Positions 44,278 through 52,506 of a stretch of 64,000 bases of DNA are shown piece after piece. Origin of the DNA: Saccharopolyspora flava (GTDB lineage: Bacteria > Actinomycetota > Actinomycetes > Mycobacteriales > Pseudonocardiaceae); assembly GCF_900116135.1 (NCBI RefSeq), contig NZ_FOZX01000006.1, positions 1-64,000 of the forward strand. Direction: 5' to 3'. Under the pieces are notes generated by a model. It made no database searches and had not been told where the DNA came from. It saw only the letters and a program-made list of their open reading frames with translations. A program made the translations under genes and the position numbers. How positions within the stretch are numbered: position 1 is the first letter of the stretch; each line of letters starts with the position of its first letter.

Positions 44278-44936
44278 GCAAGGTCCTGATCGTCGAGGAC
44301 GAGGAGCGCATCGCCGCGTTCATCGAGAAGGGCCTGCGGGCCAACGGCTTCACCACCACCGTCGTCGCCGACGGCGACGCGGCGCTGCACCACCTGGTCG
44401 ACGGCGAGTACGACCTGGCCGTGCTCGACCTGGGACTGCCCGGGCGCGACGGGTTCTCGGTGCTGCGCGAGGTGCGCGCCCGGCGGGTGGCGGTGCCGGT
44501 GATCATCCTGACCGCGCGGGACACCGTGCACGACACCGTCGCCGGCCTGGAGGGCGGCGCGGACGACTACATGACCAAGCCGTTCCGGTTCGAGGAGCTG
44601 CTGGCCCGCATCCGGTTGCGGCTGCGCTCGGCGGAGCGCGCCGAGGAGGTCACGGTGCTGCGCGACGGCGAGCTGTCGCTGGACCTGCGCACCCGCCGCG
44701 CCCAGGTGCCGGACGGCACGGTGGACCTCACGGCCCGGGAGTTCGCGCTGCTGGAGCTGTTCCTGCGGCATCCCGGCCAGGTGCTCAGCCGCGAGCAGAT
44801 CCTCTCCCACGTGTGGGGCTACGACTTCGATCCCGGTTCCAACGTCGTCGACGTCTACGTCCGGGCGCTGCGCCGCAAGATCGGCAACGGCCACATCGGC
44901 ACGGTCCGCGGCATGGGCTACCGCCTCGGCGGCTGA
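44274..44936 (+). CDS. OmpR/PhoB-family response regulator
   Basis: A 220-residue regulator. The receiver has Glu8-Asp9-Glu10, phospho-acceptor Asp52 in AVLDLGLPGRDG, and Lys in DDYMTKPFRFEELLARI. The winged-helix output domain (about 130-220) contains VDLTAREFALLELFLRHPGQVLSREQILSHVWGYDFDPGSNVVDVYVRALRRKIG. It is co-translated with the kinase. Possible targets are the TTCACGAA repeats upstream of this operon and upstream of the SLC13 gene. Confidence 0.95.
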   Translation: MSKVLIVEDEERIAAFIEKGLRANGFTTTVVADGDAALHHLVDGEYDLAVLDLGLPGRDGFSVLREVRARRVAVPVIILTARDTVHDTVAGLEGGADDYMTKPFRFEELLARIRLRLRSAERAEEVTVLRDGELSLDLRTRRAQVPDGTVDLTAREFALLELFLRHPGQVLSREQILSHVWGYDFDPGSNVVDVYVRALRRKIGNGHIGTVRGMGYRLGG

Positions 44937-44972
44937 CCCCGCTCTCGCCCGGGTTTCCCCGGGGGGCGAGTG

Positions 44973-45084
44973 TGTGCACAGCTGTGGATAAGTTCATCCA
45001 CAGCTGTGCACAACCACGCCTGAGCGGTTCGATCATCCCTGGTCACATGCCTGTGGATAACTCTATCCACAGGCATGTGGACAA
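44973..45084. promoter_or_regulatory. DnaA-box cluster in two perfect hairpins
   Basis: Two perfect inverted repeats: 17-bp arms 44973-44989/44996-45012 (6-base loop) and 16-bp arms 45044-45059/45064-45079 (4-base loop). They contain TGTGGATAA twice (44983-44991, 45052-45060; TTATCCACA on minus), TCATCCACA (44994-45002), CTATCCACA (45063-45071), TGTGCACAA (45005-45013) and TGTGGACAA (45076-45084). That is six near-consensus DnaA boxes in 112 bases. It is too far from dnaA/dnaN to be oriC, so a titration or regulatory locus, or a terminator pair, is possible. Confidence 0.75.
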
Positions 45085-45142
45085 CTGGGGATGAAGGGGC
45101 TCTCACGCGAGGTTCACGAAAGCCTTAGGGGCGCGCCCGAGA

Positions 45143-46573
45143 GTGGTTCTCGTGCAGGCCAAGAGCGTGGAAGCGAACCCGGTCGACGGGCGGGGATGGG
45201 CCGTGGGGTTCACCCTCGCCGGCGTCGGCGTCTTCGGAGTGCCGGCGGTGCTCACCGTCCCGGCCCAGTCCCCGGAGGGCTCGCTGAGCCGCGACGGCGT
45301 GCTGACGCTGGTCGTGTTCGGCGCGGCGATCATCGGCTGGACGAGACCCCGGATCGACGACGCCTTCGTCGCGCTGCTGGCCGCCTCCGCGCTCGCGGTG
45401 CTGGGCGTGCTGGAGTCCGAGCGGCTGTTCGCGGCGCTCGGCGAGGACCAGATCTGGCTGCTGGTGGCCGCGTTCATGCTGGCCGCCGGCATCAACCGGA
45501 CCGGGCTTCCCGCGCGGATCGCGCTCGGCCTGGCCGGGCGGGCGCGGACACCGCGGTCGCTGTGCCACCTGCTCGCGCTCGGCCTGGTCGGCACGGCGCT
45601 GCTCATCCCCAGCACCAGCGGCCGGGCCGCAATGGCGCTGCCGCTGCACCGAGCGCTCGCGTCCGCCCTGCCGGAACGGCTGGTCCGCACGACCGGACTG
45701 CTCGTGCCGGTGGTGATCCTGCTGTCCGCGATCGCCACCCTGACCGGTGCCGGAGCGCACCTGATCACCAGCCAGGTGCTGGCCGCCACCACCGGCGAGG
45801 GCATCGGGTTCGGCTGGTGGCTGCTGTGGGGACTGCCGTTCGCGCTGGTCAGCTCGCACCTGGCCGCCGAGCTCGTGCTGCGGGCGGGCGGCGCGGACCG
45901 GCGGACCCCGCTGCGCGTCGACGTCGCCGCGCTGCGCGCCGAGCTGGAGGTGCCGGAGACGATGCGGCCCACCGAGGTCCGGGCCGCCGCGCTGCTGGCC
46001 GTCGTGGTGTTGCTGTGGAGCACCGAACCGTGGCACGGCCTGCCGCCCGCGCTGGTGGCGCTCGGCGCCGCGCTGCTCGTCGTGTCCCCGCGCTTCGGGA
46101 CCGTGCCGATGAAGGCCGCGGTCGGCGAGATCCCCTGGTCGCTGCTGCTGTTCATGGCCGCGACGGGCGCGCTGGGCACCGCGCTCACCGATTCCGGCGC
46201 GGCGGGGTGGATCGCCGGGCACGCGCTGGTCGGCGACGGCCCGGTGCCGCTGCTGATCGCCGTCGTGGCGCTGAGCACCGCGCTGCACCTGCTGGTCACG
46301 TCCCGCTCGGCGCGTTCGGCGGTGCTGGTCCCGCTGCTGGTGCCCGCCGCGCTGGCGGTCGGGGCGAACCCGGTCGCGGTGGCGTTCGCCTCGACCGCGG
46401 CCGCCGGTTTCTGCCACACCCTGCCGTCCTCGGCCAAACCGCTCGCGCTGTTCGCCGACGAGTACGACCCCCGCGACCTGCGGCGCCTCGCCCTCGTCCT
46501 CGGACCGCTCACCGCCGTGCTGGTCCTGCTGTTCGCCCTGCTCATCTGGCCCGCCCTGGGCCTGTCGCTCTAG
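45143..46573 (+). CDS. SLC13/DASS-type anion permease
   Basis: A 476-residue carrier with about twelve hydrophobic helices in two halves. Segments such as LVAAFMLAAGINRTGLPARIAL, LLIPSTSGRAAMALPLHRALA and FASTAAAGFCHTLPSSAKPLALFADEY correspond to the SNT-like substrate motifs of the divalent-anion:sodium symporter family. It may carry a dicarboxylate, glycerate-like acid or sulfate. The glycerate kinase gene downstream on the same strand suggests a C3 or C4 acid. The start is taken at the GTG at 45143; a GTG three codons on is an alternative. A DnaA-box cluster lies upstream. Confidence 0.82.
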   Translation: MVLVQAKSVEANPVDGRGWAVGFTLAGVGVFGVPAVLTVPAQSPEGSLSRDGVLTLVVFGAAIIGWTRPRIDDAFVALLAASALAVLGVLESERLFAALGEDQIWLLVAAFMLAAGINRTGLPARIALGLAGRARTPRSLCHLLALGLVGTALLIPSTSGRAAMALPLHRALASALPERLVRTTGLLVPVVILLSAIATLTGAGAHLITSQVLAATTGEGIGFGWWLLWGLPFALVSSHLAAELVLRAGGADRRTPLRVDVAALRAELEVPETMRPTEVRAAALLAVVVLLWSTEPWHGLPPALVALGAALLVVSPRFGTVPMKAAVGEIPWSLLLFMAATGALGTALTDSGAAGWIAGHALVGDGPVPLLIAVVALSTALHLLVTSRSARSAVLVPLLVPAALAVGANPVAVAFASTAAAGFCHTLPSSAKPLALFADEYDPRDLRRLALVLGPLTAVLVLLFALLIWPALGLSL

Positions 46574-46627
46574 GGGGTGCTCCACCATGCGGCGGAGCCG
46601 CATTCTCTTCCGCCACCCGAGCAACTC

Positions 46628-46752
46628 GCACCGCCGCGGGTTCTGAGCGCCTTCGTGGCGAGTACGCCGGGACGCCGCGTATTCGAATACTCAAGGAGCG
46701 GCGCACGGAGTCCACGAAGGCGCTCAGGTTCCGCCACCCGCACCGCCAAGCA
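46628..46752. repeat. 125-bp structured element (copy Q2)
   Basis: Same length and ends as Q1 at 25057 (GCACCGCCGCGGGTTCT at the left, CACCCGCACCGCCAAGCA at the right). Here CTGAGCGCCTTCGTGG (46643-46658) pairs perfectly with CCACGAAGGCGCTCAG (46712-46727) over 53 bases, and the inner hairpin is GTATTCGAATAC. The stem differs from Q1 on both sides but remains fully paired. It sits in the 216-base gap between the permease and glycerate kinase genes. An additional TTCCGCCACCCG word lies just upstream (46608-46619). Confidence 0.85.
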
Positions 46753-46789
46753 ACGCAAGTCCCATCAATTTTCAATCCCTGGAGGGGAC

Positions 46790-47926
46790 ATGTTTCGGAT
46801 CGTGGTGGCTCCCAGCGGTTTCAAGGAGTGTCTGGACGCCGAGCAGGTGGCCGATGCCATCCAGGCCGGCATCCGGCGCGTCATCCCCGGCAGCGTCGTG
46901 GACACCGTGCCGCTGATCGACGGCGGTGAGGGCTCGGCGAAGCTGCTGGCCCGCGCGACCGGGGGTGCGCTGGTGCCGGTGACCGCGACCGGTCCGGTCG
47001 GCGAGCCGGTGGACGCGCACTTCGCGCTGCTCGACGAGGACACCGCGTTCGTGGAGATGGCGGCGGCCGCCGGGTTGTCGCTGGTCCCTCCCGGCGCCCG
47101 CGATCCCGGCCGCACCACCAGCCGGGGCGTCGGCGAGCTGATCCGCGCGGCGCTGGACTCGGGCGCGCGAAGAATCGTCGTGGGCTGCGGCGACTCGGGC
47201 ATCTGCGACGGCGGGGCGGGTGCGCTGCAGGCGCTGGGCGCGCGGATCCGCGATGACGAGGACCGCGAGATCGGTGCGGGTGGCGCGGAACTGCTGCGGG
47301 CGAACCGCGTCGACGTCTCCCGGCTCGACCGCCGGTTGTCCGAAGTGGACATGACGGTGGCGGTGAACCCGCGCAACGTGCTCTGCGGCCCGGACGGCGT
47401 CGCCCGCCGCTACGGCCCGCAGAAGGGAGCCTCGGCCGACGACGTGGAGCTGCTGTCCGCGGCGATGGACAACTGGGCCCGGCTGCTCGACCCGGGCCTG
47501 GGCGGGTTACCGGGCGCCGGGGCCTCCGGCGGGCTGGCCGCCGGACTCGCCGGAATCCTCGGCGCACGGCTGGAATCCCGCTTCGACGTGTTCCTCAGCA
47601 GCACCGACCTGGAGCAGCGGCTGCGCACCGCCGACCTGGTGATCACCGCCGAGGGCGCCATCGACGCCTCCACCGCGCTCGGCAAGATCCCGACCGAGGT
47701 GGCGCGGCGCGCCAAGCGGCACGGCAAACCGGTGATCGCGCTGTGCGGCACCATCGGCCCGGGCGCCGACACCAGCTACGAGCACGGCATCGACGCGATC
47801 ACCGGCATCCTCACCGGCCCGGTCGCCCTCCCCGACGCCATCACCGGGGCACCCCGCCTGATCACCGACGCCACCGCCCGAACCCTGCGAATGCTGCTGC
47901 TGGGAACGACCCTCCCGGCGGCGTGA
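46790..47926 (+). CDS. glycerate kinase
   Basis: A 378-residue GarK/GlxK-family kinase phosphorylating D-glycerate, usually to 2-phosphoglycerate. Family motifs: VVAPSGFKECLDAEQVADAI, LIDGGEGSAKLL, VVGCGDSGICDGGAGALQALGA, NPRNVLCGPDGVARRYGPQKGA, ASGGLAAGLAGILGA, and LVITAEGAIDASTALGKIPTEVARRAKRHGKPVIALCG. The ATG follows GGAGGGG. It stands downstream of an SLC13 permease. Its stop abuts the stop of the convergent gene with no spacer. Confidence 0.95.
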   Translation: MFRIVVAPSGFKECLDAEQVADAIQAGIRRVIPGSVVDTVPLIDGGEGSAKLLARATGGALVPVTATGPVGEPVDAHFALLDEDTAFVEMAAAAGLSLVPPGARDPGRTTSRGVGELIRAALDSGARRIVVGCGDSGICDGGAGALQALGARIRDDEDREIGAGGAELLRANRVDVSRLDRRLSEVDMTVAVNPRNVLCGPDGVARRYGPQKGASADDVELLSAAMDNWARLLDPGLGGLPGAGASGGLAAGLAGILGARLESRFDVFLSSTDLEQRLRTADLVITAEGAIDASTALGKIPTEVARRAKRHGKPVIALCGTIGPGADTSYEHGIDAITGILTGPVALPDAITGAPRLITDATARTLRMLLLGTTLPAA

Positions 47927-49729
47927 TCACCGGCCCGCGGCGTAGCCCTGGGCTCCGCGCGGGTTGGCGGCGGCCTTGAGCAGGCCGGTGTCGGGGTCGC
48001 GGGAGACCGCCGAGAGGCGGCCCAGCGACCAGGGGCCGTTGTCGGTGACGTGGTGGCCGCGCCTGGTCAGCTCCGCGATCGTGTCCGCGCCCAGGCGCGA
48101 TTCCACCGCCACACCACCGGGTTCCCACTCGCGCGGGTAGAACGAGCGCGGGAACGCGGTGCTGTGCCAGGCGGGCGCGTCGATCGCGGCCTGCAGGTTC
48201 AGGCCGCCGCGCACGTGCGCCAGCCAGAAGCACAGCTGCCACTGGTCCTGCTGGTCCCCGCCGGGCGTGCCGAACGCCAGCGCCGGGACGCCGCCGCGCA
48301 GCGCCAGCGACGGGCTCAGCGTGATGCGCGGGCGCTTGCCCGGAGCCAGCGAGTTCGGGAGTCCTTCGTCCAGCCAGAACATCTGGGCGCGGCTGCCCAG
48401 GCAGAACCCGAGTTCCGGGATCGTCGGCGAGGACTGCAACCACCCGCCGGACGGGGTCGCCGAGAGCATGTTGCCCCAGCGGTCGACGACGTCGACGTGC
48501 ACGGTGTCGCCTCGGCTCTCGCCGTTGGCCAGCACCGTCGGCTCGCCGATGCCGACGCCGCTCGGGTCGAACGCGCCGCCCACTCCCCTGCCCTCGGCGA
48601 CGAACGCCGGCAGGACCGGGGTGCGGCCACCGGGCGAGCCGGGGCGCAGGTCGAGCGAGGCGATCTCGCCGATGAGGGTGCGGCGCTGCGCCGCGTACCC
48701 GTCGGAGACCAGGTCGGCCAGCACGCCGGGGTCGGCGGAATCGCCGTAGAAGGCCTCGCGGTCGGCGAACGCGAGCTTGGCGGCCTCCACCGCCGCGTGC
48801 ACCGTGTCGGCCGAGGCGACACCGTCCACGTAGGACACCGGGAGGTCCTCGACGAGCTTGAGCTGCTGGGCCAGCGCCGGTCCCTGGGACCAGATGCCGA
48901 ACTTCGCCAGCGTCCAGCCACCCGGCAGGTCGACCGTCAGCGGCTCCTCGTAGGTGGTCTCGAACTCCGCCATGTCCTGCGCGGTGAGCACGCCCGCGTG
49001 GTCGCGGCCGGAGTTGTCGCGGTGCGGGATCCGCGCGAACCGCTCCACCTCCTCGGCCACGAAGCCCTGCGACCAGGCCCGGCGGGCGGCGTCGATCTGC
49101 GCCTCCCGGCCGGTGACCGACTCGGCCTCGGCGAGCAGGCGCTCCCAGGTGTCGGCCAGGACCGGGTTGCGCAGCACCGAACCCGGTTCCGGCACCGAGC
49201 CGCCGGGGGTCAGCCACCAGCGCGCGGAAGTCGGCCAGTGCTCCCGGAACATGCCCGCGACCATGCCGATGGTCTCGCTGATCCGCGGCACGATCGGATA
49301 GCCACGGCGCGCGTAGCCGATCGCGTGGCCGAGCACCTCGCGCAGCGTCTTCGTCCCGTGGTCGCGCAGCAGCGTCAGCCACCCGTCCCAGGCGCCCGGC
49401 ACGGTCGTGGCGAGCAGCCCGGTCCCGGGGATCAGGTCGAGTCCCAGCTCGTCGCGGTAGTGCCCGATCGTCGCGCCCGCGGGCGCGGGACCCTGCCCGC
49501 ACAAGGCCTTCGGGCGCGGGTCGGCGGCGGTGGCGAACAGCGCCGGGACCTCACCGCCCGGGCCGTTCAGGTGCGGTTCCACCACCTGCAGCACGAACCC
49601 GGCGGCCACCGCGGCGTCGAACGCGTTCCCGTCGTCCTCCAGCACGGCCATCCCCACCGCCGAGGCCAGCCAGTGCGTGGACGCGACCATCCCATGAGTA
49701 CCGGCGAGCTCCGGCCGAGTCGTGAACAC
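47927..49729 (-). CDS. gamma-glutamyltransferase family protein
   Basis: A 600-residue Ntn-hydrolase-fold protein. Conserved blocks are VLEDDGNAFDAAVAAGFVLQVVEPHLNGPGGEVPAL, GLLATTVPGAWDGWLTLLRDHG and the autoprocessing site GDTVHVDVVDRWGNMLSATPSGGWLQSSP, where the Thr (about 407) would be the nucleophile. There is no signal peptide, so it is probably cytosolic, unlike secreted Ggt. Actinobacteria have several such paralogues acting on gamma-glutamyl or acylated substrates, and the substrate here is unknown. The GTG at 49729 has AGGGTGAG upstream. Confidence 0.9.
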   Translation of the reverse strand: MFTTRPELAGTHGMVASTHWLASAVGMAVLEDDGNAFDAAVAAGFVLQVVEPHLNGPGGEVPALFATAADPRPKALCGQGPAPAGATIGHYRDELGLDLIPGTGLLATTVPGAWDGWLTLLRDHGTKTLREVLGHAIGYARRGYPIVPRISETIGMVAGMFREHWPTSARWWLTPGGSVPEPGSVLRNPVLADTWERLLAEAESVTGREAQIDAARRAWSQGFVAEEVERFARIPHRDNSGRDHAGVLTAQDMAEFETTYEEPLTVDLPGGWTLAKFGIWSQGPALAQQLKLVEDLPVSYVDGVASADTVHAAVEAAKLAFADREAFYGDSADPGVLADLVSDGYAAQRRTLIGEIASLDLRPGSPGGRTPVLPAFVAEGRGVGGAFDPSGVGIGEPTVLANGESRGDTVHVDVVDRWGNMLSATPSGGWLQSSPTIPELGFCLGSRAQMFWLDEGLPNSLAPGKRPRITLSPSLALRGGVPALAFGTPGGDQQDQWQLCFWLAHVRGGLNLQAAIDAPAWHSTAFPRSFYPREWEPGGVAVESRLGADTIAELTRRGHHVTDNGPWSLGRLSAVSRDPDTGLLKAAANPRGAQGYAAGR

Positions 49730-49810
49730 GCGCTCACCCTAGAACCCCGAAAAGCCCCTGACGAGGGTCCGATTCCCCACGTCCCCACCGGTTCTCGACG
49801 TGGTCGACCC

Positions 49811-49930
49811 GATTACTCCGGTATTCGGGTCCCCGATTACCGCCGTAATCCGGTCCCCGATTACGGCGGTATTCCGGGTACGGACTACGGCGGTATTCCG
49901 CGTGCGGATTACCGGCGTAATCGGGTCACC
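49811..49930. repeat. 24-bp tandem array, five units
   Basis: Five consecutive 24-base units: 49811-49834, 49835-49858, 49859-49882, 49883-49906 and 49907-49930. Each is built around the dyad GATTAC-CG[CG]CG-GTAATC or its variants, followed by CGGGTCCCC or similar. Units differ at several positions, so the array is old or degenerate. It lies in the intergenic region between ugd (stop 50032) and the gamma-glutamyltransferase start. Confidence 0.85.
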
Positions 49931-49953
49931 CACGTCGAGAACGGGGGTCGGCC

Positions 49954-50054
49954 GAGGGCGGTGACCGGGGTATCGAGGGTGGTGACCGGGTATCGAGGGC
50001 GGTGACCGGGGTATCGAGGGTGGTGACGGGGTCAGCTGAGGGCGGTGACGGGGG
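49954..50054. repeat. 20-22-bp tandem array running into the ugd 3' end
   Basis: Units starting GAGGG[CT]GGTGACCGGGG at 49954, 49975, 49995 and 50016 (20-22 bases each), with a fifth partial unit at 50038-50054. The last unit codes the C-terminal residues of UDP-glucose dehydrogenase (TPVTALS), so the array probably arose by slippage from the end of that gene. Confidence 0.8.
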
Positions 50055-51339
50055 TGCGGCCTACTCCTCGCCAGGAGAGGTTGGCGCGGCAGAGGACGTC
50101 GGGGTCGAGGTGGTTGCGGGTGTCGACGACGACCAGGCCCGCGAGGGCGTCGGCGATGCGGTTCCAGTCCAGGGCGCGGAACTCCTGCCACTCGGTGAGC
50201 AGCACCAGGGCCGAGGCCTCCTTGGCCGCCTGGTACGGGTCGTCGACGAGGGTGAGACCGGCGGGCAGTTCCGGCTCGTCGCCGCGCAGGCCCGGGTCGT
50301 AGGCGACGAGATCGGCGCCCTCGGCGGCCAGCAGCTGCGCGACCTCCAGGGCGGGCGAGTCGCGGAGGTCGTCGGTGCCCGCCTTGAACGTCAGGCCCAG
50401 CAGGCCGATCCGCTCGCCGGCGAGGGTGCCGCCGCACGCCTCGCGGACCTTGGCGACCATCCGCTGCCGCTGGTGCGCGTTCGACGAGATCGTGGCCTGC
50501 AGCAGCGGGAAGTCGAAGTCGACGGCCTCGGCGACCTGCAGCAGCGCCGCCGTGTCCTTCGGCAGGCAGGACCCGCCCCAGCCCGGCCCCGGCTGCAGGA
50601 ACGACTGCCCGATCCGCCGGTCGTAGCCCATGCCCTCGGTGACGTCGGTGATGTCGGCGCCCAGCTGCTCGCACAGCTCCGCGATCGCGTTGACGTAGGA
50701 CAGCTTGGTGGCCAGGAAGCAGTTCGCCGCGTACTTCACCATCTCCGCGCTCGCCGCGTCGGTGAGCACCGTCGGCGCGCCCAGCCGCGAGTACAGCGCG
50801 GCGACCCGCTCGGCGGCGTCCTGGGTGTCGGAGCCGACGACGATGCGGTCCGGGTTGAGGAAGTCGTGCACCGCCGAACCCTCGCGCAGGAACTCGGGAT
50901 TGCTCACCACCGCGACGTCGGCGCGGTCCAGGTGCTCGGCGAGCCGCTTCGAGGTGCCGACCGGGACCGTCGACTTGGTGACCATCACGCAGCCGGCGGG
51001 CAGCACCTCGCGCACCTCCTGCGCGACGGCCTCCACCACCGCCAGGTCCGCGGCGCCGCCGGACCCCATCGGGGTCGGCACGCACAGGAACACCACCTCG
51101 GCCTCGGCGACCGCGCCCGCGGAACCCACCACGAACTCCAGCCGGCCCGCCGCGATGCCCTCCTGCACCAGCTCCGCCAGGCCGGGCTCGTGGATCCGGA
51201 CCTCGCCCCGGGAGAGCTCGGCGACCTTCTGCTCGTTGACGTCGCTGCACACCACGCGGTGGCCAAGCGACGCCAGGCACGCACCGGTGGTCAGTCCGAC
51301 GTAGCCGGTGCCGACAACGACGATTCGACGGGCGAACAC
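50032..51339 (-). CDS. ugd: UDP-glucose 6-dehydrogenase
   Basis: A 435-residue enzyme oxidising UDP-glucose to UDP-glucuronate, a precursor of surface polysaccharides. Motifs: Rossmann GTGYVGLTTGACLASLGH, VPTPMGSGG, KSTVPVGTSKRLAEHL, NPEFLREGSAVHDF, the catalytic Cys in GPGWGGSCLPKD (about 255), and GLTFKAGTDDLRDSPALEVAQLL. The GTG at 51339 is chosen because GAAGGGG lies at a proper distance; a TTG nine bases upstream is possible. It could supply the glycan locus 8 kb away. Confidence 0.95.
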   Translation of the reverse strand: MFARRIVVVGTGYVGLTTGACLASLGHRVVCSDVNEQKVAELSRGEVRIHEPGLAELVQEGIAAGRLEFVVGSAGAVAEAEVVFLCVPTPMGSGGAADLAVVEAVAQEVREVLPAGCVMVTKSTVPVGTSKRLAEHLDRADVAVVSNPEFLREGSAVHDFLNPDRIVVGSDTQDAAERVAALYSRLGAPTVLTDAASAEMVKYAANCFLATKLSYVNAIAELCEQLGADITDVTEGMGYDRRIGQSFLQPGPGWGGSCLPKDTAALLQVAEAVDFDFPLLQATISSNAHQRQRMVAKVREACGGTLAGERIGLLGLTFKAGTDDLRDSPALEVAQLLAAEGADLVAYDPGLRGDEPELPAGLTLVDDPYQAAKEASALVLLTEWQEFRALDWNRIADALAGLVVVDTRNHLDPDVLCRANLSWRGVGRTPVTALS

Positions 51340-51499
51340 AGGCCCCAACCCCTTCCGTAGAACGACCGGGCGGTCGCCTCCAGCCCCCTCGAAAGTGATC
51401 GTGGCACATGTTCGAGCTGGGAAAACCCGCTTCGCTCAGAGTTCACGCTCCCGACGTCGCAGGTGACGAGTTGGGAACCTGCCGTTTAGGCTGCGCGGC

Positions 51500-52456
51500 G
51501 TGGATCAGCGACGTCTGGGGGAATCGGGTCTCGCGGTGAGCGCGGTCGGTCTCGGCTGCAACAACCTCGGCAGGCCCGGCACCGCCACCGAAACCTTGAC
51601 CGGAGCGCGCGCCGTCGTCGACGCCGCGCTGGACAGCGGCATCACGTTCTTCGACGTGGCCGACGCCTACGGCACGCCGCGCGGGCGCAGCGAGGAGCTG
51701 CTCGGGCAGTCGCTGTCCGGGCGGCGCGACCTGGCGATCATCGCCACCAAGTTCGGCGTGGACATGCAGGGCGCCAACGGCCCCGACTTCGGCGCGCGCG
51801 GTTCCCGCCGGTACGTGCGCCGCGCCGTGGAGTCCTCGCTGCGGCGGCTCGCGACGGACTGGATCGACCTGTACCAGCTGCACCGGCCGGATCCGCTGAC
51901 GCCGCTGGAGGAAACCCTCTCGGTGCTCGACGACCTGGTGCGCGAGGGCAAGATCCGCTACGTCGGGCACTGCAACCTCCCCGGCTGGCAGGTCGCCGAC
52001 GCGGCCTGGACGGCGAACTCGGCGGGCCTGACCGCGCCGGTGTCCGGCCAGCACCACTACTCGCTGCTGTCCCGCGAGGTGGAGCGCGAGGTGGTGCCGG
52101 CCGCGCGGCGCTTCGGGATCGGCCTGCTGCCGTACTTCCCGCTCGCCAACGGGCTGCTCACCGGCAAGTACCGGCGCGACCAGATCCCGCCGGCCGACAG
52201 CAGGCTGGCCGGGCGCGCGCAGCTGCTCGCCGACGCGCCGTGGGACCGGATCGAGAAGCTGCGGGTCTTCGCCGAGCAGCGCGGTGTCCCGATGAGCACC
52301 GTCGCGCTCGGCTGGCTCGCCGCGCAGGACCCGGTCGCCTCGGTCATCGCCGGGGCGACCACCCCCGAGCAGGTCCGGGCCAACGCGCAGGCCGCGGACT
52401 GGGTCCCGGGACCCGACGACCTCGCGGCGCTGGACAGCATCTGCCCGGCGGCGTGA
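51500..52456 (+). CDS. aldo/keto reductase
   Basis: A 318-residue NADPH-dependent TIM-barrel reductase. The catalytic tetrad is present: Asp52 and Tyr57 in FFDVADAYGT, Lys84 in IIATKFG, and His128 in DLYQLHRPD. The cofactor phosphate region is present (SVIAGATTPEQVRANAQA). It reduces aldehydes or ketones; many actinobacterial members of this group act on sugars or methylglyoxal. It precedes the SDR gene by 50 bases on the same strand, probably in one transcript. The GTG start begins the conserved DQRRLGESGLAVSAVGLGC. Confidence 0.92.
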   Translation: MDQRRLGESGLAVSAVGLGCNNLGRPGTATETLTGARAVVDAALDSGITFFDVADAYGTPRGRSEELLGQSLSGRRDLAIIATKFGVDMQGANGPDFGARGSRRYVRRAVESSLRRLATDWIDLYQLHRPDPLTPLEETLSVLDDLVREGKIRYVGHCNLPGWQVADAAWTANSAGLTAPVSGQHHYSLLSREVEREVVPAARRFGIGLLPYFPLANGLLTGKYRRDQIPPADSRLAGRAQLLADAPWDRIEKLRVFAEQRGVPMSTVALGWLAAQDPVASVIAGATTPEQVRANAQAADWVPGPDDLAALDSICPAA

Positions 52457-52506
52457 CCTTTCCGGCAACACCGGCTTTTCCGGCAACACCAGGAGGAAGA
52501 ACCAGC

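Noticed and set aside
44973-45084. Chromosomal origin (oriC)
   Set aside because: There is no dnaA, dnaN, rpmH or gyrB in the surroundings and no A/T-rich unwinding region; the boxes lie in GC-rich hairpins between a response regulator and a permease.
49811-49930. Possible CRISPR array
   Set aside because: The units are contiguous 24-mers with no unique spacers and no cas genes nearby; the RecB-like nuclease at 53461 is of the TM0106 type, not Cas4.
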